From an uncultured Lachnospiraceae bacterium (lineage in GTDB: Bacteria; Bacillota; Clostridia; Lachnospirales; Lachnospiraceae), in assembly GCA_946631935.1 (NCBI GenBank), contig CAMPAP010000141.1, forward strand, positions 1-6,111: a stretch of 6,111 nucleotides of DNA, read 5' to 3'. Below, in pieces: positions 1 to 6,111 of the stretch (within the stretch, counting starts at the first letter, position 1; every line of letters starts with the position of its first letter). The position numbers were made by a program, and so were the translations under genes. A model generated the notes under the pieces. That model did not search any database. It was not told where the DNA came from and worked only from the letters and a program-made list of their open reading frames with translations.

Positions 1-1065
1 GATTCACAAAATCACCGCATAGTTGTTCTTGACGCTGAAGGATCCCTTGTAAGGATGATAGAAAATCCAAGGGCTGAAGCTTTGGAAGAGGGCTTTGTAT
101 TCGTGCCTCTTAAGATAACCGTGGACTACGCAGACAGAGTATACTGCGTTGCACAGAATATGTTCGAAGGAATCATGGTATTTGAAACAAACGGGGAGTT
201 TGCGGGATTTTTCGGAACAATATCCGTTGAAATAACTCTTTGGGAAAAGTTCTGGAGAAGGATAGCAACTAAGGAAGAAAGAGATAAGTCCAGACTGTAT
301 ATTCCCACAGAATTTACCGGCGTTGACATTGATCCTGACGGTTTTGTGTATGCTTCCAATATCGATCCTGCCGGTGTTCAGGGAGTCAGGCGCCTTAATC
401 CCAAAGGTCAGGATGTGATCAAAAAGGGAAGTAACGGAAATCTTGGAGGTGATCTTCAGATATCGGATACAACTGATTATGCAGGTCCTTCCCAGTTTAC
501 CGATGTACTCTACAGGGAAAACGGGATCTATTCATGCCTTGACAGAAAACGCGGAAGGATCTTCACATATGACCATGAGGGAAATCTTTTATATATCTTC
601 GGAGGAATGGGACAGGCAAACGGCAATTTTCATTATCCCGTTGCAATAGAAAACGTGGGCGGAGATATCATCGCCCTTGATGCAACCAAGGCAGAAATTA
701 TATATTTCAGGGAAACTCAGTACGGACGTCTTATCAATGAGGCAGTTTCTCTTCGATTTGGCGGTGACGAAACCCTTGCAGTTCCTCTGTGGCAGCAGGT
801 ACTTCTTCTTGATGAGAACAATGAACTTGCAAATACAGGTATAGGAAAAGCCTACCTTACATCAGGCGATTATAAACAGGCAATGAAATATTTAAAGCTT
901 GGTATGGCAAGAAGCTATTATTCCGTTGCTTTAAAAAGATACAGAAATGAGTTTTTAAGGCGGCATGCAAATATCATCCTTACAGCCGCCTGCTTGGGCT
1001 CAGCCCTTATTTATGCTTATCCTAAGATAAAAAAGATGAAGAAAAAGGGAGGCGGCGATGCGTAA
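1..1065 (+). CDS. NHL-type beta-propeller protein with TPR-like segment and C-terminal membrane anchor (5' partial)
   Basis: The frame is open from base 1, and its first residues (DSQNHRIVVLDAEG) already form an NHL-repeat strand. The gene therefore begins upstream of the window, and the ATG at 55 lies inside a blade. Counting from base 1 (354 residues), propeller blades are visible at about 1-20, 37-72, 106-140, 165-202 and 211-248, each with the pattern 'D..g.vY...(D/N)....i..f...G'. A Trp-rich, charged insert (about 74-104, LWEKFWRRIATKEERDK, then PTEF) interrupts the propeller. Residues 258-317 form a helical TPR-like hairpin pair (NTGIGKAYLTSGDYKQAMKY). A hydrophobic helix at about 323-342 is followed by KIKKMKKK, so by the positive-inside rule the tail is cytoplasmic and the propeller and TPR are outside. 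A signal peptide or N-terminal anchor is expected in the missing part. NHL propellers are usually protein- or ligand-binding scaffolds; an enzymatic (SMP-30-like) role is possible, but I see no catalytic signature. The stop overlaps the Yip1 start by 8 bases, so the two are probably translationally coupled. Confidence 0.85.
   Translation, partial: DSQNHRIVVLDAEGSLVRMIENPRAEALEEGFVFVPLKITVDYADRVYCVAQNMFEGIMVFETNGEFAGFFGTISVEITLWEKFWRRIATKEERDKSRLYIPTEFTGVDIDPDGFVYASNIDPAGVQGVRRLNPKGQDVIKKGSNGNLGGDLQISDTTDYAGPSQFTDVLYRENGIYSCLDRKRGRIFTYDHEGNLLYIFGGMGQANGNFHYPVAIENVGGDIIALDATKAEIIYFRETQYGRLINEAVSLRFGGDETLAVPLWQQVLLLDENNELANTGIGKAYLTSGDYKQAMKYLKLGMARSYYSVALKRYRNEFLRRHANIILTAACLGSALIYAYPKIKKMKKKGGGDA
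1046..1052 (+). promoter_or_regulatory. Ribosome binding site of the Yip1-family gene
   Basis: AGGGAGG lies 5 bases before the ATG at 1058, inside the last codons of the propeller gene. It is a strong Shine-Dalgarno sequence and fixes the start of the Yip1-family gene, whose ATG overlaps the upstream stop (ATGCGTAA). Confidence 0.75.
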
Positions 1066-1690
1066 GGCATTTTCTTCCGAAAAGATCAAATATCTTTTTT
1101 ATACTCTTTTCCATCCCATGGACGGTTTTTACTGGATACGCCATCAGGAAAAGGGAAGTGTTCCCGTTGCGGTTTTATGTGTTATCCTTATGTCATTTGC
1201 TTTTACCGCAAACAGGCTTCTTGCGGGATTTGTTGTAAACGATGTGGATCCAAGATCGGTTGACTCTGTGTACGAACTTATGTCTGTGCTTATCCTGTTT
1301 GCGCTTATGTGCATCAGCAACTGGTCCGTGACCTGTCTTATGAACGGTGAGGGAAGGCTTAAGGATATAGCCGTTGCCATAGGTTACGGCACTGTGCCTG
1401 TTACCATAACCCTTATCCTTGCAACGATCCTTTCCGGGTTTATCGCTGACGGAGAGCAGGCTTTTTATCTGGTTCTTCTTTATGGGGGCATCACCTACGG
1501 CATCATCGTGATGCTTATAGGCATTATGCAGGTACATAATTACACTCTTGGTAAAACCATTCTTACGCTTATTCTCACCTTTGCCGCATTTTTGGTGATC
1601 GTGTTTTTGATACTTTTGCTTTTTGATCTTACCGGAAAAGTAATGACATTTTTTAAGAGCATATATATGGAGATAATATTCAGGTCTTAG
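1058..1690 (+). CDS. Yip1-family integral membrane protein
   Basis: This 210-residue protein is almost entirely membrane-embedded. Five hydrophobic helices are visible at about 35-57, 72-95, 106-129, 136-158 and 167-190, the count and length typical of bacterial Yip1 (YIP1 family) proteins. The N-terminal cytoplasmic segment carries FHPMDGFYWIRHQEKGS, and the loop before helix 3 has NGEGRLKDIAVAIGYGTVP. Both resemble the family's usual 'P...f..i....' opening and its 'G.g.fk....v.gY...P' motif. Eukaryotic Yip1 proteins act in vesicle trafficking; bacterial members have no established role, so no substrate or reaction can be given. The gene sits between two predicted surface-anchored proteins and upstream of the ABC permeases, which suggests an accessory or assembly role in the same membrane complex (inference). 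The start is set by a strong AGGGAGG site. An alternative reading is an unrelated five-helix protein, but the loop motifs make Yip1 the better call. Confidence 0.8.
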   Translation: MRKAFSSEKIKYLFYTLFHPMDGFYWIRHQEKGSVPVAVLCVILMSFAFTANRLLAGFVVNDVDPRSVDSVYELMSVLILFALMCISNWSVTCLMNGEGRLKDIAVAIGYGTVPVTITLILATILSGFIADGEQAFYLVLLYGGITYGIIVMLIGIMQVHNYTLGKTILTLILTFAAFLVIVFLILLLFDLTGKVMTFFKSIYMEIIFRS

Positions 1691-1694
1691 AAGG

Positions 1695-4022
1695 ATGTTA
1701 AAGAAGATAAAAGGAAAACTTAAGACTTACAGGGTGCGTCATCTGCCGGTGCTTATCATTTGCGCAGGTGTGTTTGCTTTCCTTTTGTATCTGGGATATT
1801 ACTTTGTGCATTATGTTTCATACAAGGGATATAAGGAATATTTAAGTGAGTACGGATATGAAGAGGGCAGGACTTTTGTAAGCCTTCCGGGCAGCAGCGT
1901 TCCCGGCTTTGAGAAAGTTGCGGAAAGCAGATATCTTGAACTTTATACCGATACAAAAACCGCAAACATTGCAGTTTATGATAAAAGAAACGGAAATATC
2001 ATTTATTCAAATCCTCTTAATGCAGATGATGATAAAGTTGCAAATCCCGCAAACATAGGATTTCTTAAGAGCCAGTTCATACTCTATTACTACAATGACG
2101 ACGTGGTGTCCGGTATGTGGAATTCCTACGCAGACTGTGTTTCAAAAGGAAGGTTTAAACCTGAGGGGATTGAGAACGGTATCAGATATATCTATACAGT
2201 AGGGGACGGCATGACGGATTTTATCGTGCCGCTTGAATACAGACTTTATGATGAATACTTCGAAGTTAATGTCCCTGCAGATCATATTGAGGAGCTTGGT
2301 GCAGGATATGTCTACAGGATCCAGCTCCTAAGATATATGGGAGCCGCAGGAACAGATGAGGAAGGTTATATTGTAGTTCCCAACGGTTCGGGAAGTATTA
2401 TTGAATTTAACAACGGTAAGACTGACGCTGCCATGTATTCCCAGTATATCTATGACATAGATCCCCTTGCTTCGACTTATACCAGTGTTGAACCCCTTGA
2501 AAGCGCAAGGCTTCCACTTTACGGGATCTGCAGTGATGACTGTGACATGCTGGTTACCATAGAAGAATCTGCAAGTAACTGTGTTTTAAATGCACAGGTA
2601 TCCGGTGTTTTTAATGAATATAATTTTGCTTTTCCCACATTCGTCACAAGGACTGTTGATAATCTGGATAACTTCGGTGACTCAAATACTCCCGTGCAGG
2701 TGATGGAAAAAGAAATGTACAAGACTCCCATGAGAGTCAGATATACCCTGCTTCCGGAGGAATATAAAGGTTATTCGGGAATTGCATCTTATTACAGGGA
2801 CAGACTGTTTAAAGAAGGGATTCTTACACAAAATGAAACGCAGGGAGATATTCCCTTCTACATGGATGTTATCGGTGCCGTTGGGGAAACGGGGCATGCT
2901 ATGGGGATCCGTTATGATCACTCTTTTCCAATGACTACATTTGACCAGGCAGGGGAGATGTCTGACTATCTTGTGCAAAACGGCGTACAAAACCAGGTGA
3001 TGAATTTCCAGGGCTGGTTCAACGGCGGTTACTATCATGATGCCACAGACAGTTTTAAGATCATGGGTAATCTCGGAGGCAGAAAAGATCTTGAAAGATT
3101 AAACGAAAAGGTACATGAAAACGGCGGACGATTTTACGGTGATGTTTCATTTACAATGGTATCCTGTGCTGATGATAACTTCCCTTATACCAAGGTTGCA
3201 TCAAGGTATTTCGGTTCGGGATATCCCGCAAGATTCGGACTTGTTAATCCTACAAATTACAGAAATACTTCGGGCCTTGGGTATGATGCGAATCTTTACA
3301 ATGCCCTTTCTCCCAAGTTCCTTCCAAGATACGTGGGAAGCTTTATAAAAAAATCGGAAAAAATGAATATTTACGGTATCAGCTTAAGGGATCTCGGATC
3401 ATATCTGATATCCGATAAAAAAAGGACGGAAGTGATAGAACGTGAACAGGCTCTTGATATTGTACTGGGACAGTTTGAAGCTTTGAAAAATACAGGACGC
3501 AGCCTTATGACAAGTCAGGCAAATGATTATGCTTTTGCATATTCTGAGGATATCATCAATGCGCCTTTGACAGATACGGAATATGCCATTATAGATGCAA
3601 GGATCCCTTTATATGAGATGATAATTCACGGATGCATCAGTTATTCATCAGAGCTTTTGAATTACGAAAACAGTGACGATCTTAGAAAAACGGAACTTCT
3701 TTTGATCGAAACCGGAGCTTCGCCCCATTATGTCTTTACACGGGAAGAATCAAGCCGCATGAAGATGACTGCACTTAACCGTTATTACAATACGACTTTT
3801 GACAATATGGCAGATGAGGCTCTTGCTGTTTACAAATATGTTAATGGTGCATTAAAAGAAGTTAAAAATGAGACAGTTTCATGTCACGAGATCATAAATC
3901 CGGATGTCAGGAAGATATCATATTCAGACGGCACCGTGATCTATGTCAATTACGGAAAGACAGCTTTTAAGACGGACGGCATCACTGTTGATGCAATGAG
4001 TTATTTTGTTAAGGGAAGATAA
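1695..4022 (+). CDS. DUF5696-type membrane-anchored extracytoplasmic protein, possibly a glycoside-hydrolase-like enzyme
   Basis: This protein has 775 residues. A Lys/Arg-rich N-terminus (KKIKGKLKTYRVRH) precedes one hydrophobic helix at about 17-39, so about 735 residues face outward. Residues 75-370 are beta-rich (YLELYTDTKTANIAVYDKRNG; IVVPNGSGSIIEFNNG; LVTIEESASNCVLNAQVSG then N..YN), resembling the N-terminal beta-sandwich of several glycoside hydrolases. Residues 385-650 alternate short strands and helices like a TIM barrel. Candidate strand ends are MNFQGWFNGG (436-445), FYGDVSF (480-486), FGLVNPTNY (514-522), YGISLRDLGSYL (560-571) and SLMTSQANDYAF (603-614). A C-terminal beta domain ends with IYVNYGKTAFKTDGITVDA. 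I recognise the DUF5696 pattern from memory. No enzymatic activity is established for it that I know of, and the hydrolase idea is inference. The ATG at 1695 is the first possible start after an in-frame TAA at 1674. Its Shine-Dalgarno is weak (CAGG at 1681), so translation probably depends on coupling to the Yip1 gene, which stops 4 bases earlier. Confidence 0.8.
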   Translation: MLKKIKGKLKTYRVRHLPVLIICAGVFAFLLYLGYYFVHYVSYKGYKEYLSEYGYEEGRTFVSLPGSSVPGFEKVAESRYLELYTDTKTANIAVYDKRNGNIIYSNPLNADDDKVANPANIGFLKSQFILYYYNDDVVSGMWNSYADCVSKGRFKPEGIENGIRYIYTVGDGMTDFIVPLEYRLYDEYFEVNVPADHIEELGAGYVYRIQLLRYMGAAGTDEEGYIVVPNGSGSIIEFNNGKTDAAMYSQYIYDIDPLASTYTSVEPLESARLPLYGICSDDCDMLVTIEESASNCVLNAQVSGVFNEYNFAFPTFVTRTVDNLDNFGDSNTPVQVMEKEMYKTPMRVRYTLLPEEYKGYSGIASYYRDRLFKEGILTQNETQGDIPFYMDVIGAVGETGHAMGIRYDHSFPMTTFDQAGEMSDYLVQNGVQNQVMNFQGWFNGGYYHDATDSFKIMGNLGGRKDLERLNEKVHENGGRFYGDVSFTMVSCADDNFPYTKVASRYFGSGYPARFGLVNPTNYRNTSGLGYDANLYNALSPKFLPRYVGSFIKKSEKMNIYGISLRDLGSYLISDKKRTEVIEREQALDIVLGQFEALKNTGRSLMTSQANDYAFAYSEDIINAPLTDTEYAIIDARIPLYEMIIHGCISYSSELLNYENSDDLRKTELLLIETGASPHYVFTREESSRMKMTALNRYYNTTFDNMADEALAVYKYVNGALKEVKNETVSCHEIINPDVRKISYSDGTVIYVNYGKTAFKTDGITVDAMSYFVKGR
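4012..4016 (+). promoter_or_regulatory. Ribosome binding site and TAATG stop-start junction of the first permease gene
   Basis: AGGGA lies 5 bases before the ATG at 4022, and the stop and start share one base in TAATG (4020-4024). This arrangement favours re-initiation by the ribosome finishing the DUF5696 gene and should link the amounts of the two proteins. Confidence 0.65.
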
Positions 4023-4960
4023 TGGCAGGTAAGAAAAGAGATAAAACAAAAAAACGCCTGACAGCACTTCAGAAGAGAAACCGTAAGGGGTATCTGTTCA
4101 TACTCCCCTGGTTTGTGGGTTTCGTCTGCTTTTATGTAAGAAGCATTTTAATGACGGTTCGTTTTTCATTCAGCGAACTTACCATGAATCCTTCAACAGG
4201 GGGATATTCCCTTGAGAGTGTCGGATTTGATAATTATATAAATGCATTCAGGGTCCATCCCGCATTTAAGCAGATAATGACTACTTCCGTAATGAACATG
4301 CTGATAGATGTACCTCTTATCATTTTCTTTTCACTTTTTATGGCTATACTGCTTAACGGTGTCTTTCCCGGAAGGGGAATAGTCAGGGCCGTTTTTTTCC
4401 TGCCTGTTATTCTCAATACCGGGGCCGTTACCGCAGCCCTTCAATTGTCCGCAGCTATGATGAACGGGGGTGTTGCATCAGGTGCCGCCGAACTTGCGGG
4501 AACTTCCGCTAATGTTACCTTCAGCATGCAGTATCTTATCGGCATGTTTGTGGATCTGGGGATCCCGTCCAATCTTTTAGGGTATATAGTTGGTGCCGTG
4601 GACAGAGTTGACGATATAATAAGGGCTTCGGGAGTTCAGATCGTCATATTTATTGCAGCCCTCCAGTCCATATCACCTTCCCTGTATGAGGTTGCAAAGA
4701 TAGAAGGTGCATCTTCCTATGAGACATTCTGGAAGATAACCTTTCCTCTGGTGATGCCTCATATCATTACAAATATCGTATATACCATTGTTGATTCTTT
4801 TACGAATTCCGAAGTGGTGGACCTTGCATATTATACGGCTTTTACGGCATTTGATTACGGACTCAGTGCGGCATTTTCACTTGTTTCCACACTTATCACG
4901 TGTCTGATACTCCTTCTTGTATGCAGGTTTATACAAAAGAGGACGTTTTATTATAACTGA
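4022..4960 (+). CDS. Carbohydrate ABC transporter permease, MalF/UgpA-like (first membrane subunit)
   Basis: This 312-residue protein is one of the two membrane-spanning subunits of a CUT1-type sugar importer and would form the channel with the next gene product. A Lys/Arg-rich cytoplasmic start (GKKRDKTKKR) precedes helices at about 24-46, 95-115, 121-143, 205-221, 245-262 and 284-305. RKGYLFILPWFVGFVCFY is the usual first-helix signature of this class. The cytoplasmic EAA loop that contacts the ATPase is clear at 222-248: YEVAKIEGASSYETFWKITF then PLVMP, with Val replacing the first Ala of the EAA triplet. The stretch between helices 3 and 4 (about 144-203) is long, rich in Ala, Gly and Ser, and contains VDRVDDIIR. 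The substrate cannot be read from the sequence; an oligosaccharide or glycoside is likely from the family and context. No ATPase gene lies in the window, so a shared MsmK/UgpC-like ATPase encoded elsewhere is probable. Confidence 0.93.
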   Translation: MAGKKRDKTKKRLTALQKRNRKGYLFILPWFVGFVCFYVRSILMTVRFSFSELTMNPSTGGYSLESVGFDNYINAFRVHPAFKQIMTTSVMNMLIDVPLIIFFSLFMAILLNGVFPGRGIVRAVFFLPVILNTGAVTAALQLSAAMMNGGVASGAAELAGTSANVTFSMQYLIGMFVDLGIPSNLLGYIVGAVDRVDDIIRASGVQIVIFIAALQSISPSLYEVAKIEGASSYETFWKITFPLVMPHIITNIVYTIVDSFTNSEVVDLAYYTAFTAFDYGLSAAFSLVSTLITCLILLLVCRFIQKRTFYYN

Positions 4961-4965
4961 CGGAG
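4959..4965 (+). promoter_or_regulatory. Ribosome binding site deciding the start of the second permease gene
   Basis: GACGGAG ends directly before the ATG at 4966, leaving no room for initiation there, but it is 6 bases before the in-frame ATG at 4972. The site therefore supports 4972 as the true start. It overlaps the stop codon of the first permease (TGA at 4958-4960). Confidence 0.6.
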
Positions 4966-4971
4966 ATGTGT

Positions 4972-5871
4972 ATGAAATATTTATACAAACTTCTTAAGAT
5001 CATAATACTTGTGGGTGTAAGCTATGTTATCATATCGCCTCTTATTGGTATGATAGTACAGTCCGTTGCTTCGACGGAGGATATCTATAATCCGATGATG
5101 TATGTCCTTCCTTCCCATCCCTCACTTGAAAAATATGAACTTGCATCAATGCGCCTTGATTATCTTCCGACCATCGCGAAAAATCTTTTATATACATTAA
5201 GCCTTACCCTGATCCAGCTTTTTGTCTGTTCAATGGTTGGATACGGTTTTGCAAGATTTGAGTTCAGGTTTAAAAAACTTTTGTTTGCATGTGTTGTCAT
5301 CATGATAGTAATTCCCGCACATACCATTATGCTGCCTCTTTATATGACATTTAAAAACTTTGATCCCATGGGACTTATCTCGCTTATCAACGGAGAATCC
5401 TTAAACCTTATGAGCAGCGTCTGGCCCGTGTATATCCTTACATTTTTCGGCTGCGGAGTAAGATCGGGACTGTTTATCTATATCTTTACACAGTTTTTCA
5501 GGGGACTTCCCAAAGAGATCGAAGAAGCTGCTTTAGTAGACGGAGCGGGAGTGTGGTATACTTATTTTAGGATAATGCTGGTCAATGCAATGCCCGCTGT
5601 CATAACAGTCAGCGTTTTTTCCATAGTATGGCAGTTTAATGACCTGTTTTATTCGAATTTATTCCTTGTGGATGAAGATATAGTTATAAGTAAAAAACTC
5701 GCATCCTTTCCGGGAGTGCTTGCAAACCAGGACAAGATACTCAATATCACAATACAGCAGCAGTATGTGGATGCGGGCATTATAATGACTCTTTTGCCTG
5801 TTGTTGTCATTTACCTGGTGCTTCAGAAGAAATTCATCGAAGGTTCGGAAAGATCGGGAATCGTCGGATGA
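4972..5871 (+). CDS. Carbohydrate ABC transporter permease, MalG/UgpE-like (second membrane subunit)
   Basis: With the start at 4972 this is a 299-residue protein beginning MKYLYKLLK; an ATG two codons earlier (4966) is possible but too close to the Shine-Dalgarno site. Hydrophobic helices lie at about 10-29, 72-92, 102-125, 151-174, 207-227 and 268-285. The EAA loop is near-canonical, LPKEIEEAALVDGAGVWYTY at about 179-198 (E185, A186, A187, D190, G191), followed by FRIMLVNAMPAV. NLLYTLSLT and GYGFARFEF match the usual 'N(S/T)l..t' and 'GYafAr..f' segments of this subunit. The C-terminus (QKKFIEGSERSGIVG) is a variant of the typical 'Q..fv.G...GavKG' ending. It would pair with the preceding permease to form the channel of a CUT1 importer. 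The two genes are 11 bases apart and should be translated together. Confidence 0.93.
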   Translation: MKYLYKLLKIIILVGVSYVIISPLIGMIVQSVASTEDIYNPMMYVLPSHPSLEKYELASMRLDYLPTIAKNLLYTLSLTLIQLFVCSMVGYGFARFEFRFKKLLFACVVIMIVIPAHTIMLPLYMTFKNFDPMGLISLINGESLNLMSSVWPVYILTFFGCGVRSGLFIYIFTQFFRGLPKEIEEAALVDGAGVWYTYFRIMLVNAMPAVITVSVFSIVWQFNDLFYSNLFLVDEDIVISKKLASFPGVLANQDKILNITIQQQYVDAGIIMTLLPVVVIYLVLQKKFIEGSERSGIVG

Positions 5872-5896
5872 TGATGCCCGGCTGCTTACGCATCTT

Positions 5897-5905
5897 AAAA
5901 GGAGG
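5897..5905 (+). promoter_or_regulatory. Strong ribosome binding site of the lipoprotein gene
   Basis: AAAAGGAGG is a near-perfect Shine-Dalgarno sequence, 8 bases before a TTG start at 5914. It is the strongest site in the window. The upstream in-frame TAA (5896-5898) leaves TTG as the only start that gives a complete signal peptide. High translation fits a surface binding protein needed in excess over the permeases. Confidence 0.75.
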
Positions 5906-5913
5906 TTTTTGAT

Positions 5914-6111
5914 TTGAAAAAACACAGACTGTTGGCATGCCTTATGGCTGCTGCAATAGCCTTATCCCTAACAGCCTGCGGACAATCGTCCGGGGGTGCG
6001 GATGAAGAGACCGTACCTGAAGTGACAGAGACGGCCGCTGAGGATGTTTTCGTATTCGACGATTCGGCAAGTGTCGATTTTTCCGACGGAAAATATGCTT
6101 TTCTTGGAAGC
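5914..6111 (+). CDS. Secreted lipoprotein, possible solute- or glycan-binding component (3' partial)
   Basis: Only the first 66 codons are present. They encode a classic lipoprotein signal: the positive start KKHR, a hydrophobic core LLACLMAAAIALS, and the lipobox L19-T20-A21-C22 followed by Gly. Cys22 would be lipidated and anchor the protein to the outer face of the cell membrane. An acidic, Thr/Glu-rich linker follows (about 28-43, DEETVPEVTETAAED). The folded part begins with VFVFDDSASVDFSDGKYAFL, which looks like the first strands of a beta-sandwich, as in carbohydrate-binding modules, more than the usual start of an extracellular solute-binding protein. Its position directly after two sugar permeases is where the binding protein is normally encoded. 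It could be a solute-binding protein with an extra N-terminal domain, or a separate glycan-binding lipoprotein; the missing part decides. The start is TTG at 5914, set by AAAAGGAGG; the next ATG (5944) would lose the basic N-terminus. Confidence 0.85.
   Translation, partial: MKKHRLLACLMAAAIALSLTACGQSSGGADEETVPEVTETAAEDVFVFDDSASVDFSDGKYAFLGS

Noticed and set aside
55..57. ATG at 55 as the start of the propeller gene
   Set aside because: The frame is open upstream to base 1 and encodes a clear NHL-repeat strand, and no Shine-Dalgarno sequence precedes this ATG. It is an internal Met of a gene cut by the window edge.
1193..1537. Minus-strand open frame opposite the Yip1 gene, and similar short antisense or out-of-frame stretches elsewhere (for example 2682-3038 and 5659-5925)
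   Set aside because: They lie entirely or mostly within well-supported plus-strand genes, have no recognisable domains and have no convincing ribosome binding sites. They are shadows of the real coding frames.
4966..4971. ATG at 4966 as the start of the second permease
   Set aside because: The only Shine-Dalgarno sequence (CGGAG) touches this ATG with no spacer, while the ATG at 4972 has a normal 6-base spacing. The difference is two residues.
5873..5894. Inverted repeat GATGC/GCATC in the gap before the lipoprotein gene
   Set aside because: The stem is only 5 base pairs with a 12-base loop and no following T-run. It is too weak to call a terminator, and a terminator here would separate the lipoprotein from its permeases.
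1..6111. RNA genes, CRISPR arrays, insertion sequences or attachment sites
   Set aside because: Coding sequence fills nearly the whole window, no gap exceeds 42 bases, and no repeated spacer pattern, transposase frame or tRNA-like structure is visible.

Overview
The window is one uninterrupted, tightly packed operon on the + strand and is cut at both ends. Moderate GC, purine-rich Shine-Dalgarno sites, strongly Lys-rich membrane anchors and a Firmicutes-type lipoprotein signal point to an anaerobic clostridial bacterium, most likely of the Lachnospiraceae. That placement is inferred from style and gene content, not from a marker gene.

Layout: (1) 1-1065, the C-terminal part of an NHL-type beta-propeller protein with a TPR-like helical segment and a C-terminal membrane anchor; (2) 1058-1690, a five-helix Yip1-family membrane protein; (3) 1695-4022, a large membrane-anchored extracytoplasmic protein of the DUF5696 type that looks like a glycoside-hydrolase-style barrel with a beta-rich N-terminal domain; (4) 4022-4960 and (5) 4972-5871, the two permeases of a carbohydrate uptake (CUT1-like) ABC importer; (6) 5914 to the end, the first 66 codons of a secreted lipoprotein that may be the solute-binding or glycan-binding component. 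Junctions are an 8-base overlap, a 4-base gap, a 1-base overlap (TAATG), an 11-base gap and a 42-base gap. The longest non-coding stretch is therefore 42 bases, and I see no internal promoter or terminator.

The genes probably work together. The lipoprotein would capture a glycan at the surface, the two permeases would import it using an ATPase encoded elsewhere, and three membrane proteins of unknown role (propeller-TPR, Yip1, DUF5696) would process the substrate or organise the complex on the outer face of the membrane. From memory, similar sets of NHL/TPR, Yip1, DUF5696, permease, permease and binding-protein genes recur in Paenibacillus and Lachnospiraceae, but I know of no described function. 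This is the best candidate in the window for an undescribed system: an ABC importer with a dedicated set of uncharacterised membrane-bound accessory proteins.
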